Assembly: GCA_965226185.1 (NCBI GenBank)
Contig: CBDDCT010000004.1
Location: 496,001-560,000, forward strand
Length of the DNA: 64,000 nucleotides
Direction of reading: 5' to 3'
DNA from: CBDCYS01 sp965226185
GTDB taxonomy: Bacteria > Acidobacteriota > Terriglobia > Bryobacterales > UBA6623
Positions 46,026 through 53,178 of this stretch are shown here, in pieces (the stretch's first letter is position 1; each line of letters starts with the position of its first letter). The position numbers and the translations under genes are program-made. Under the pieces are notes generated by a model. That model was given only the letters and a program-made list of their open reading frames with translations, was not told where the DNA came from and did no database searches.

Positions 46026-46205
46026 TTTTTAGGCTTACGTCGGAGGAACGGTTCATTTTATCACGGGGGCTATCACGGGGCCATGTACGAAGCTGGACCG
46101 GCGAGGCTGGATCGGAGGCGGGCGACAGGGGCCGCCCAGAGTTTCGTCTGGCCCGCGGAAGTTCGTTGCGCTTGACGTATTACCGGATGCGTAATAAAAT
46201 GGAGA

Positions 46206-46484
46206 TTGATACAGTCGTTTCGCTGTTCTGATACTGCGAAGCTGTTCCAGGATCAAGCCGTCAAGCGGTTTCGCCCGGTTGAGCGCGTCGCCAGGCGCAA
46301 GCTTCTGTTCTTGCATCATGCCAAGAGGCTTGATGATCTCCGCTCACCGCCGGGCAACCGGCTGGAAGCTCTGAAGGGCGGCCGGGCTGGAAGCTACAGT
46401 ATTCGCGGGAACGACCGATGGCGAATCTGTTTCTCTTGGCGCGGCGGTGACGCATACGACGTCGAGATGATCGACTATCACTAG
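46206..46484 (+). CDS. higB: HigB-like toxin (RelE superfamily ribonuclease)
   Basis: 92 residues from TTG 46206; GGAG lies only a base or so before the TTG, so the start may be off by a few residues. The pattern IQSFRCSDTAKLFQDQ, LRSPPGNRLEALKG, YSIRGNDRWRICFSW and VEMIDYH matches HigB toxins of the RelE fold, including catalytic basic and aromatic residues. It cuts ribosome-bound mRNA unless bound by HigA. Its stop codon is the TAG in the CTAG that flanks MITE-B. The gene is full length. Confidence 0.85.
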   Translation: MIQSFRCSDTAKLFQDQAVKRFRPVERVARRKLLFLHHAKRLDDLRSPPGNRLEALKGGRAGSYSIRGNDRWRICFSWRGGDAYDVEMIDYH

Positions 46485-46660
46485 CCCGCTTTTCTCGCCA
46501 CGTGGCGAGGCGAAGTGCGTGAGAGGCGCGTCAGTACGAGGCGCGCGCCGCTTGACGAGCGGAGGCGTGCTCGACAGTACGTTGAGCACGGCGAGCAAGT
46601 GCAACGAAGTAATGGCGGGCCTATCGCGTGCTTCGACCGTCAGGTGGTGAGAAATGCGGG
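46485..46660. mobile_element. MITE-B, 176 bp, with IS1380-like ends, between higB and higA
   Basis: The left end reads CCCGCTTTTCTCGCCACGTG and the right end reverse-complemented CCCGCATTTCTCACCACCTG. CTAG lies directly before it (46481-46484, containing the higB stop), CTTA after it. The interior is a diverged inverted copy of MITE-A. It has no ORF. Without it, the higB stop and higA ATG would be about ten bases apart, the usual layout. Confidence 0.87.
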
Positions 46661-46673
46661 CTTAGGTTAACCC

Positions 46674-46982
46674 ATGTCAAAATCGGCTAAGCAGCTAACC
46701 CCAATTCATCCAGGTGAGATCCTTCTCGAGGACTTCATGGAGCCATTCGGGATCAGCATGAATAGACTCGCGCGAGACCTCGACGTACCGCCGACCCGAA
46801 TTCACGGTATTGTTCACGGCAAACGCGCCATAACGGCGGACACGGCGCTGCGGCTGGGGACCTATTTTGACGTATCCCCTGAGACGTGGCTCGGGCTGCA
46901 GCTTGAATACGATATTCGCGTTGCCAAAAGGCAGGCCGGTGAAAAGATCGCGCGCCGTGTTCGAAGGCGGGAGGCGGCTTAG
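46674..46982 (+). CDS. higA: HigA-type antitoxin (XRE-family)
   Basis: 102 residues from ATG 46674. The pattern IHPGEILLEDFMEPFGISMN, LARDLDVPPTRIHGIVHGKR and FDVSPETWLGLQLEYD is the classic HigA helix-turn-helix plus C-terminal signature. It neutralises HigB and represses the operon by binding its promoter upstream of higB. With MITE-B interposed, it may now depend on read-through from the higB promoter or on a promoter formed by the MITE. Confidence 0.93.
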   Translation: MSKSAKQLTPIHPGEILLEDFMEPFGISMNRLARDLDVPPTRIHGIVHGKRAITADTALRLGTYFDVSPETWLGLQLEYDIRVAKRQAGEKIARRVRRREAA

Positions 46983-46987
46983 TTTAG

Positions 46988-47314
46988 TCAGCTTGACGGA
47001 CTCAACCCGAGCCAGCTTCGTGCACCATTTTCTACTGCTTGCAACTGATCCGGCGAGGGGGCGCCGATCTTTCGTATCAACTTGACGTGTGGAACCGTGA
47101 CCAAGCTTTGAGCATCGAAGGCCCCGGGCCGGAGAAAACTGACCTTCACATCCACTTCAAAGCGGGAAGCGCGGGCGGCCGTCGTGTGGGGGATCAGAGT
47201 CGCTAGCGCTCGGTCTTGGTCCAGTGCGGGGACACTCAATACAACGCAGGGCCTCACCTTCGCAGCAAGACCCAGGTCGACGATCCAGACCTCACCCCGG
47301 CGGGGTTCAGGCAT
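46988..47314 (-). CDS. MazF/PemK-family endoribonuclease toxin, second module
   Basis: 108 residues from ATG 47314, overlapping the antitoxin stop by eight bases. Features: RRGEVWIVDLGLAAKVRPCVV, LIPHTTA, and a C-terminal VPHVKLIRKIGA pattern, as in MazF. It converges with higA with a five-base gap, so two TA modules sit tail to tail. Confidence 0.85.
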   Translation of the reverse strand: MPEPRRGEVWIVDLGLAAKVRPCVVLSVPALDQDRALATLIPHTTAARASRFEVDVKVSFLRPGAFDAQSLVTVPHVKLIRKIGAPSPDQLQAVENGARSWLGLSPSS

Positions 47315-47498
47315 GGTTCGATTCTTCTTGGTCGAGTTCTAGAAAAATGCCCTCGGGAGCTTCGACCAGGTCGTCTTCGTCCAAAGGTGGAACGTCAAGC
47401 GCGGCCGAGCGCCTCAGAATCTCCGCCGCCGCTTCGCGCTTCGCGTCCGCTGGGCGGCGTTCAAACAACTCAAGCAGAACTTCAACGGGTCTGGGCAT
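47307..47498 (-). CDS. Small antitoxin of the second MazF-type module
   Basis: 63 residues from ATG 47498 (MPRPVEVLLELFERRPADAK). It is acidic at the C-terminus (LDEDDLVEAPEGIFLEL). The frame extends further upstream but those residues have no family likeness, and TACTAT, a possible -10, lies between. The fold is not obviously ribbon-helix-helix. The toxin start overlaps its stop, as expected for coupling. Confidence 0.65.
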   Translation of the reverse strand: MPRPVEVLLELFERRPADAKREAAAEILRRSAALDVPPLDEDDLVEAPEGIFLELDQEESNHA

Positions 47499-48135
47499 GC
47501 CGATAGTAACTCTGCTTATTGTAACGAGCCACTCGTCGCGCGCCGTTTCGCGCGTTTGGCGGCCACCCCGGATGCGGGGCAATTCGGGCTCCGGTCCGCC
47601 GCAACGGTGACCGCCGCGTTCGCAAGCTATTTGCCGGGGGGGCGCACCGGAGAAGTTGGTCTACGAGACTGGTAGGCCTCCTTTATGCTCCACCAAAAGT
47701 CCGATGGCCTCAGTTTCCAACAGGCCGTGTCAGCAGGGGCGTAATACCCCTTCCGCGCGCCGCTTGTAACGAAAAAAGGAAGGAAAGCAGGTTAAAGGTT
47801 GTTTTCGAGTGAAGGTTACTATCCGCAACGTAAAACCAATGGTCACGATAGTTGATCCGAACAAACGCACCGTCGGGTTGTGCGGTTTGTGACTTGATTT
47901 CTAGCAGCCCGCCTGTAACTCTATTCCAATCGAAACGCTCACCGGGCCGAGGCAGCCGGATTTTTCCGATTCAGCTAGTCCGCTGCAGTTCGGTTTCATC
48001 TCCTCCGTCAGTCAGTTTCGCCCCGCATACCGGGAAACGGTTGAAAGCCGCAACAGCGGCATCGACATCTGGTCGGTCACACTGGCGATTGCCGCCGCAC
48101 CCCCCGTACCCGCCACACCCGTCTCCTGCGAGATC
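47499..48135. other. Sparse region upstream of a hypothetical ORF
   Basis: No convincing gene between 47499 and 47898. From about 47899 the plus-strand frame of the next ORF is open without an ATG (ETLTGPRQPDFSDSASPLQF), following a TAG, which suggests a gene that has lost its 5' end. Confidence 0.4.
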
Positions 48136-48468
48136 ATGCCCCAAAACACTGTGTTATTCAGATTGCCTTTTGCCTCTAGGGTCGGAGTTCGCGTGCAGGT
48201 GACGGTGTCCGCCGCCGATGGCACACCCGTGCCAGGTACCGAGGTCAATTTGATCTCCAAAGACGATTTGCTAGTAAGAACCGGGCGGACTAACTCTGAA
48301 GGTGTTGCGTTCCTCCCTGTCTATTTTGGTCGGAACCGCATATATGAGTTATTATCTGTCATCGGGGCCATCGACCCCCGTTATGGGATCCTTCTTTATA
48401 ACCTGAATTATGCACAGATTCACTTTGCGAGTGTGGCTGCGTTCGTAGCGGGTTGGCGGTCGTCGTGA
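48136..48468 (+). CDS. Hypothetical protein, possibly 5'-truncated, with an Ig/carboxypeptidase-regulatory-like beta-sandwich
   Basis: 110 residues from ATG 48136, though the frame is open upstream to about 47899. The segment VRVQVTVSAADGTPVPGTEV and RTGRTNSEGVAFLPVYF resembles a big-1/Cna-B-like domain used in bacterial surface proteins. The remainder (NRIYELLSVIGAIDPRYGILL) is unknown. No signal peptide is visible. It lies before the Tad gene cluster but is separated from it by about 480 bases. It may be a remnant. Confidence 0.45.
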   Translation: MPQNTVLFRLPFASRVGVRVQVTVSAADGTPVPGTEVNLISKDDLLVRTGRTNSEGVAFLPVYFGRNRIYELLSVIGAIDPRYGILLYNLNYAQIHFASVAAFVAGWRSS

Positions 48469-48944
48469 GGTGGTAGCTCGGCAACTGGTCTTTTGGCTTC
48501 TCCGTCCCCGGTTTCCCTTCCCGCCCAGATTCCGCGTCGTCAAAACCTCGCTCGGAAGTGACGTGTTTCCAGTGCGTTACGGCTAGTGCATAAAATTTTA
48601 TGCATAGCGCATAGCCAGGCTCTCAGATCAGCGCCCTCCCGACCACCGGCAGAAAGCCGCCGTAGGGAGTCGGCTTCTTGCCGCGGAAGTGGTAAGGCGT
48701 CGAAGCCCCGATTTTATTGGGTCGCGAGGCCGTCACGGCTGGGCCTTGTTGGACGGGCCTTTGGGAGCTATGCTGTTTTCGTCTGGTAACCATGTGGGTG
48801 ACCTCCTTGGGGTTGGCTGGCGAAGCTGGGATCTTTGCCAGCCTACCTTTTTACCCCATGTTTTCGGGGGTTCCCAATGGTCCCTTGCGGCTCAGCCCTC
48901 CTCAGGTCCACGCCGCAGTGCATAATTCAGGTTCAACTGGACTG
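48469..48944. promoter_or_regulatory. Long leader upstream of tadG with an 18-bp perfect palindrome
   Basis: TGCATAAAATTTTATGCA at 48587-48604 is a perfect AT-rich palindrome, the kind bound by dimeric regulators. A hairpin GGCTGGC...GCCAGCC spans about 48814-48842. No known riboswitch motif was recognised. The tadG frame is open into this region from 48717 but those residues do not look like protein. Confidence 0.4.
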
Positions 48945-50333
48945 ATGTCAGGGGGAGCGGTGGTGCCAACGAAATCGAGTTCGGAACGGGATCGGCGCTT
49001 AGAAACAGCGGGCGCCGCCCGAGGCCGCCGGCGGGGCGCGATTGCTGATCGTTCGTTAGGGCGCAGGGGGCAACTTATTCCCATGGCTGCCTTGATGATC
49101 TTCGTCTTGGTGGCTTTTCTTGGGATGGGAACTGATGTCGGCTATCTCCTTTTGCGGAAACGGCAGATGCAGAACGCCGCCGACGCCGGCGCGATGTGGG
49201 CTGTTCAAGAGATACGAAGGGGTAATCCCAACCTGGTTGTGGCGACAGGCGAGGCGGGAACCTCGGAAAACCTGTTCCCGAACGGCGTAGCGGGGGTCCA
49301 GGTCACCGTCAACCACCCTCCCTTAAGCGGCGACTTTGTGGATAACGACCTGGCCGTCGAGGTCATCATCTGTCAACAGCAGCGGGTGTTTTTCATGGGC
49401 GCCTTGAATTTCACGTCCAGCAACGTCTGCGCCCGCGGCGTGGCGGCCTACGTGGCGGACTCGGAGAATTGCATTTACGCCTTGAACCCCACGGATGAAA
49501 ACACTTTGTACGTCAGCAGCACGGAAGCAGTACTGGATTCAGACTGCGGGATCATCGTCAATTCCACGAATCCGGGCGGGCTTAGGGTCGACAGTGGCGC
49601 CTGCCTGCGGGCCACCTCGATTGGCGTGACCGCCGCCGCGTACGTAGAAGACACCTGTCAAAATCCCGCCTATTCGTCTGACCCGATAGAAGTTGACCCG
49701 ATCACCGAGACCCCTCCGGAGCCGGATCCCCTGGCCCACTTGGTAGCCCCTCCCATCGGAGCATGCGTGGAGGAGTATCTTCAAATTGAGTCCAACGGAC
49801 CTCTGCCAGCGGGGAATTACTGTGGGGGAGTTCAGGTCAAAAACGGCGCCAAAGTCACCCTCAGCGGCATTTATGTGTTTAGCGGCGAGATGCTTGACAT
49901 CCAGGGTGTCGGCACAAACGTGACCGGCACCGAGACCATGTTGTACTTCACCAACTGGCCGGCCGAGGGCAAGGAGTCGAAGGGCATGAAGGTGGGGAGC
50001 GCCGCTGAGGTGGACCTCACATCGCCCACCTCAGGCCCCTACGAGGGCATTACGATTTTCGTGGATCGCAACCTGGGCAACGTGCCCTTTCACACTGCCG
50101 ATGTCAGTTTTGAAAGCGGCAGTCTCGCAACCATTAATGGAGCGATCTACGCCAGGAATCAGATTGTTCGCGTTCACAGCCAGTCGTTGAGCGGAAACGG
50201 TTTCGGACAGGGCACGGTCATCGTGGCCGACACCATTGAGGTCACTTCCAGTGCAACTGACATGGTGGTCAATTCCGATTTTTCGTTTCTTCCGGGCGGA
50301 TCGCCGATCAAGCAGCCCGCGCTGGTGGAATGA
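48945..50333 (+). CDS. TadG-like pilus-assembly protein
   Basis: 462 residues from ATG 48945 (frame open to 48717). After a basic N-terminus, RRGQLIPMAALMIFVLVAFL and GMGTDVGYLLLRKRQMQNAAD, AGAMWAVQEI is the TadG/TadE prepilin-like TM and following helix. The large outer part is Asn/Thr-rich and beta-rich (NGPLPAGNYCGGVQVKNGAK) with no known enzyme motif. TadG proteins are minor pilins or anchor proteins of tight-adherence pili. It overlaps the next tadE by four bases (ATGA). Confidence 0.82.
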   Translation: MSGGAVVPTKSSSERDRRLETAGAARGRRRGAIADRSLGRRGQLIPMAALMIFVLVAFLGMGTDVGYLLLRKRQMQNAADAGAMWAVQEIRRGNPNLVVATGEAGTSENLFPNGVAGVQVTVNHPPLSGDFVDNDLAVEVIICQQQRVFFMGALNFTSSNVCARGVAAYVADSENCIYALNPTDENTLYVSSTEAVLDSDCGIIVNSTNPGGLRVDSGACLRATSIGVTAAAYVEDTCQNPAYSSDPIEVDPITETPPEPDPLAHLVAPPIGACVEEYLQIESNGPLPAGNYCGGVQVKNGAKVTLSGIYVFSGEMLDIQGVGTNVTGTETMLYFTNWPAEGKESKGMKVGSAAEVDLTSPTSGPYEGITIFVDRNLGNVPFHTADVSFESGSLATINGAIYARNQIVRVHSQSLSGNGFGQGTVIVADTIEVTSSATDMVVNSDFSFLPGGSPIKQPALVE

Positions 50334-50794
50334 ATGAAATGCCCCGCTCGGGAGGATGTCCTGGAATGAAAAAACCCGCTTGCCGTGGAACATTCAGCAG
50401 CACCCCGCCGAACCCCCGGGGGCGCGGGCATAAGGGACAGGCGATTGTCGAGCTGGCACTGCTGATCGTTCTCTTGATGATCATCCTAATGGGATTGATC
50501 GATTTCGCCAGGGTCTTCCATGCTGCCATCACGGTAGCGGACGCAGCCCGCGCCGGCGCCCAATATGGCGCTCGGAACAACACCTTTTCGGGAGATTTCG
50601 CGGGGATGACCACGGCGGCCGAGGAGGATGCGGCTAATCTTGTCGACGGCTTCGTGGCCACGCCGGAGAGGTATTGCAAGTGCCAAGACGGCACGGATGC
50701 CGACTGTCTCACGGATACGTGTCCCGAGGGCGCCCCGCAGATTTACGTGCAAGTCTGGGCCGGATACACGTTTGAGCCCGGATTTCCACTTTAG
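50330..50794 (+). pseudogene. TadE-like minor pilin, interrupted by an IS1380-type element
   Basis: The present ORF ends with five residues encoded by the IS (PGFPL). The N-terminus GHKGQAIVELALLIVLLMII and MGLIDFARVFHAAITVADAA is the TadE transmembrane signature. The original frame continues after the IS at 52448-52519 with TLTQFPLIPKSVGMNYPITI. Removing the IS and one TTGAG copy restores an unbroken 172-residue TadE. The truncated protein may still reach the membrane but lacks its last 23 residues. Confidence 0.88.
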
Positions 50795-52442
50795 TTTCGG
50801 TTCTGCTAACCATCGGGTGACCTCGGACGCCTTTATTTATGCGGGTTGAAAAGCAATCAAGGCGCTGAGGAGATCAACACCCAATGGGTGAAAAAGAAAA
50901 CAAGCCGTTCCAGCTAAGCTTCAACGGCTTATTGAAAGTCGATTTCCAAGGATCGCGCGTCACTTCCGATGGCGGGCTCATTCTCGTCCGCGAGCTGGAC
51001 GAGCGACTCGGGCTCGGGAAGCTGATCGACGAACATCTCAGTGACCCACGGCAAGGCTCGAACAAAAAGTTCCCGTTCGCCGATCTGCTGCGGCAGTCAG
51101 TCTACTCTCGGCTGGCCGGCTACGAGGACCTCAATGACGCCGTGCGAGTATCCGCCGATCCGACCTTTCGCTTGATCGGCTCGCAGAAGAACTGGGATCG
51201 CGGCGGGGCACTGACCTCGCGACTGCAGAGCTTCGAGACGGAGATGCTGGCGAGCGAGGAGAACTTGCTGGGGCTGATGGCTGTGAACCGCGAGCTGGTG
51301 GCGCAAGCCGAGACGCAAGACGACTCCGAGCGCGTCGTTCTCGACATGGATTCGACCGAAAGCCCTGTCCACGGCCAGCAAGAGGGCAGTGCCTACAACG
51401 GCCATTTCGAGTCGGTCTGCTACCACCCGTTGTTGTTGTTCAACCAGCACGGCGATTGTCTGGCCGCCAAGCTGCGTCCCGGCAACGTGCACAGCGCTGA
51501 GGACTGGAACGAGTTGCTGCTGCCCGAGATCGAGCGCCAACAGGCTGCGGGCAAACAGGTCACCTTCCGGGGCGATGCGGCCTTTGCCAAGCCGGAGATT
51601 TATGAGTTTTCGGAGGAACGCGGAGTGCAGTACGCCATTCGCATTCCGGCCAACAAGAGCTTGGAATTAGCGATCGAAGACATCTTGTTTCGCCCGCCGG
51701 GCAGGCCGGGTCGCAAGCCCTTGGTGCGCTACAAGAGCTTCCGCTATCAGGCGCAGAGTTGGTCGAAGCCGCGACGCATTGTGGCCAAGGTCGAGCATCA
51801 TCTCGGTGAGCTGTTCCCGCGGGTCGGATTTATCGTGACCAACATGAGCTTGCCAAGCCGGTCGGTAGTGCGCTTCTACAACAAGCGCGGCACGGCCGAG
51901 CAGTGGATCAAAGAAGGCAAACAGGCCACGCACTGGACGCGGCTTTCGTGCCATCGCTTCCGGGCCAACGAAGTGCGACTGCAACTGAGCGTGCTGGCCT
52001 ACAACCTGGGCAACTTGTGGCGGCGGCTTGGGCTGCCGCACAGGATCAAGAGCTGGTCGCTGACGAGCTTGCAACAGCGGCTGATGAAGACCGGCGGTCG
52101 GCTGGTCAAGCACGCCCGGTATTATTGGCTGCTGCTGGCCGAGGGGCATCTGAACCGGCGGCTGTTCGCTGACATGCTGCACAGGATCTGGGCGCTGCCG
52201 CTGCCGAGCGGGTAGCGTTGACCGGGCGAGGATCAACAGTTTTCGGCTCCAAAAAAGTTTTTCAAGGAGCAGTGTCGGCCGGAGCGCCGTTCAGCCCGCT
52301 CAATCAACGTCTGTGAGCGGATGGATGAGCCCTGGCGCCTAGCGGCGGAGGTGATGTGCAGGGTTCAGCGCGGAAAGACGTGGTATTCGGGGCAGCGCGG
52401 GTGTATACTGTCGCCGTACCAGGGTCAAAATGGAAATCCTGG
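50777..52442 (+). mobile_element. IS1380-family element, second type, inserted in tadE
   Basis: 1,666 bp. The ends are CCCGGATTTCCACTTT and, reverse-complemented, CCAGGATTTCCATTTT, matching except at two positions. A 5-bp target duplication TTGAG is perfect (50772-50776 and 52443-52447). Only one gene lies inside. About 225 bases after the transposase are non-coding. It is distinct in sequence from the two copies at 4.8 and 53.2 kb, though its ends share the CCCGGATTTC start. Confidence 0.92.
50884..52215 (+). CDS. IS1380-family DDE transposase, second type (443 aa)
   Basis: ATG 50884. N-terminal SFNGLLKVDFQGSRVTSDGG and GYEDLNDAVRVSADPTF match the family. Catalytic residues: VLDMDSTESPVHG (D), TFRGDAAFAKPE (D) and RGTAEQWIKEGKQATH (E). 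Length is normal and the frame is intact, so it is potentially active. It is not close to the other IS1380 copies beyond the family motifs. Confidence 0.95.
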   Translation: MGEKENKPFQLSFNGLLKVDFQGSRVTSDGGLILVRELDERLGLGKLIDEHLSDPRQGSNKKFPFADLLRQSVYSRLAGYEDLNDAVRVSADPTFRLIGSQKNWDRGGALTSRLQSFETEMLASEENLLGLMAVNRELVAQAETQDDSERVVLDMDSTESPVHGQQEGSAYNGHFESVCYHPLLLFNQHGDCLAAKLRPGNVHSAEDWNELLLPEIERQQAAGKQVTFRGDAAFAKPEIYEFSEERGVQYAIRIPANKSLELAIEDILFRPPGRPGRKPLVRYKSFRYQAQSWSKPRRIVAKVEHHLGELFPRVGFIVTNMSLPSRSVVRFYNKRGTAEQWIKEGKQATHWTRLSCHRFRANEVRLQLSVLAYNLGNLWRRLGLPHRIKSWSLTSLQQRLMKTGGRLVKHARYYWLLLAEGHLNRRLFADMLHRIWALPLPSG

Positions 52443-52519
52443 TTGAGACCCTGACGCAGTTTCCCCTTATTCCCAAGAGTGTTGGAATGAACTATCCAAT
52501 CACGATTCGCGTTCAGTAG
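52443..52519 (+). pseudogene. C-terminal piece of the interrupted tadE
   Basis: Starts with the second copy of TTGAG, then 23 codons TLTQFPLIPKSVGMNYPITI plus RVQ and TAG 52517-52519. It has no start of its own. It is the direct continuation of the frame cut at 50776. The following tadE-like gene begins seven bases after its stop. Confidence 0.85.
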
Positions 52520-52525
52520 AAAAGG

Positions 52526-52954
52526 ATGGATTCGATGCCTAGCTCAAAATTGCGAAGAGGACCTAAACAAAGCGGGCAGGCGCTTGTGGAGTTCGCGCTG
52601 ACGTGGACGCTCTTCTTGGTCATCACGGTGGTCGGAGTGATGGACTTCGGCCGGGCGATCTGGGCCTACAATATTGTCTCCCATGCCGCCCGCGCGAGCG
52701 CCCGCTACGCGATGGTGCATGGCAGCGAGAGCTTGACGCCCGCCACCGAAGTGGACATCGAAGCGGTGGCGAGGAAGCAGATGTTCTTTCTTGGTCAGTC
52801 GAATCTGACCGTGACCACTCAATGGTTGCCTGACAAAGATCCCGGCAGCGATGTTGAGATCAGGGTCGTCTATCCCTTTACCCCTCTTCTTGGAATCTTC
52901 CAGTCCGGAGCATTCCAAGTGGGAAGCAAGAGCAAAAAGGTTATTACGTACTAG
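52526..52954 (+). CDS. TadE-like minor pilin, second copy
   Basis: 142 residues from ATG 52526, AAAAGG directly upstream. GQALVEFALTWTLFLVITVV, then GVMDFGRAIWAYNIVSHAAR, ASARYAMVHGSESL is the TadE transmembrane helix and following segment with the conserved Glu. The stop TAG is the TAG of a CTAG that starts MITE-C, so the element sits precisely at the gene's end. It is the third Tad-type gene in a row; the Tad ATPase and prepilin genes are not in the window. Confidence 0.85.
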   Translation: MDSMPSSKLRRGPKQSGQALVEFALTWTLFLVITVVGVMDFGRAIWAYNIVSHAARASARYAMVHGSESLTPATEVDIEAVARKQMFFLGQSNLTVTTQWLPDKDPGSDVEIRVVYPFTPLLGIFQSGAFQVGSKSKKVITY

Positions 52955-53178
52955 TGTAGTGCGCCAATCAGACCGTAACGTATGGTGAGTCGCTTCCGTG
53001 CCGGTTAGCGGCGTGATACGGACCATTTGAGCCGCGTTCACGCGGCTTGGTGTTTCCAGGCCAGTCGTTTTACGGCTGGTGAGCCCTGCCGCTCAAGATC
53101 TGTCAGCCCGTTTCAACGGGCTTTCCTCTTCCCCAACCGAAATCCATACGTTACGGTACTATTGGCGCACTACACTAG
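52951..53178. mobile_element. MITE-C, 228 bp, with 35-bp terminal inverted repeats
   Basis: Arms at 52951-52985 and 53144-53178 both start CTAGTGTAGTGCGCCAAT when read inward and end CGTAACGTATGG, with three mismatches in the middle. CTAG at both ends could be a 4-bp duplication, or TA could be the target as in Tc1/mariner-type elements. Inside are hairpins with TTCA, TTTTA and TTTCA loops at 53030-53047, 53061-53079 and 53105-53122. It has no ORF. IS1380 copy 2 is inserted at its right CTAG. Confidence 0.87.

Noticed and set aside
48469..48944. Cyclic-di-GMP riboswitch before tadG
   Set aside because: Hairpins are present but the conserved GEMM core was not found.
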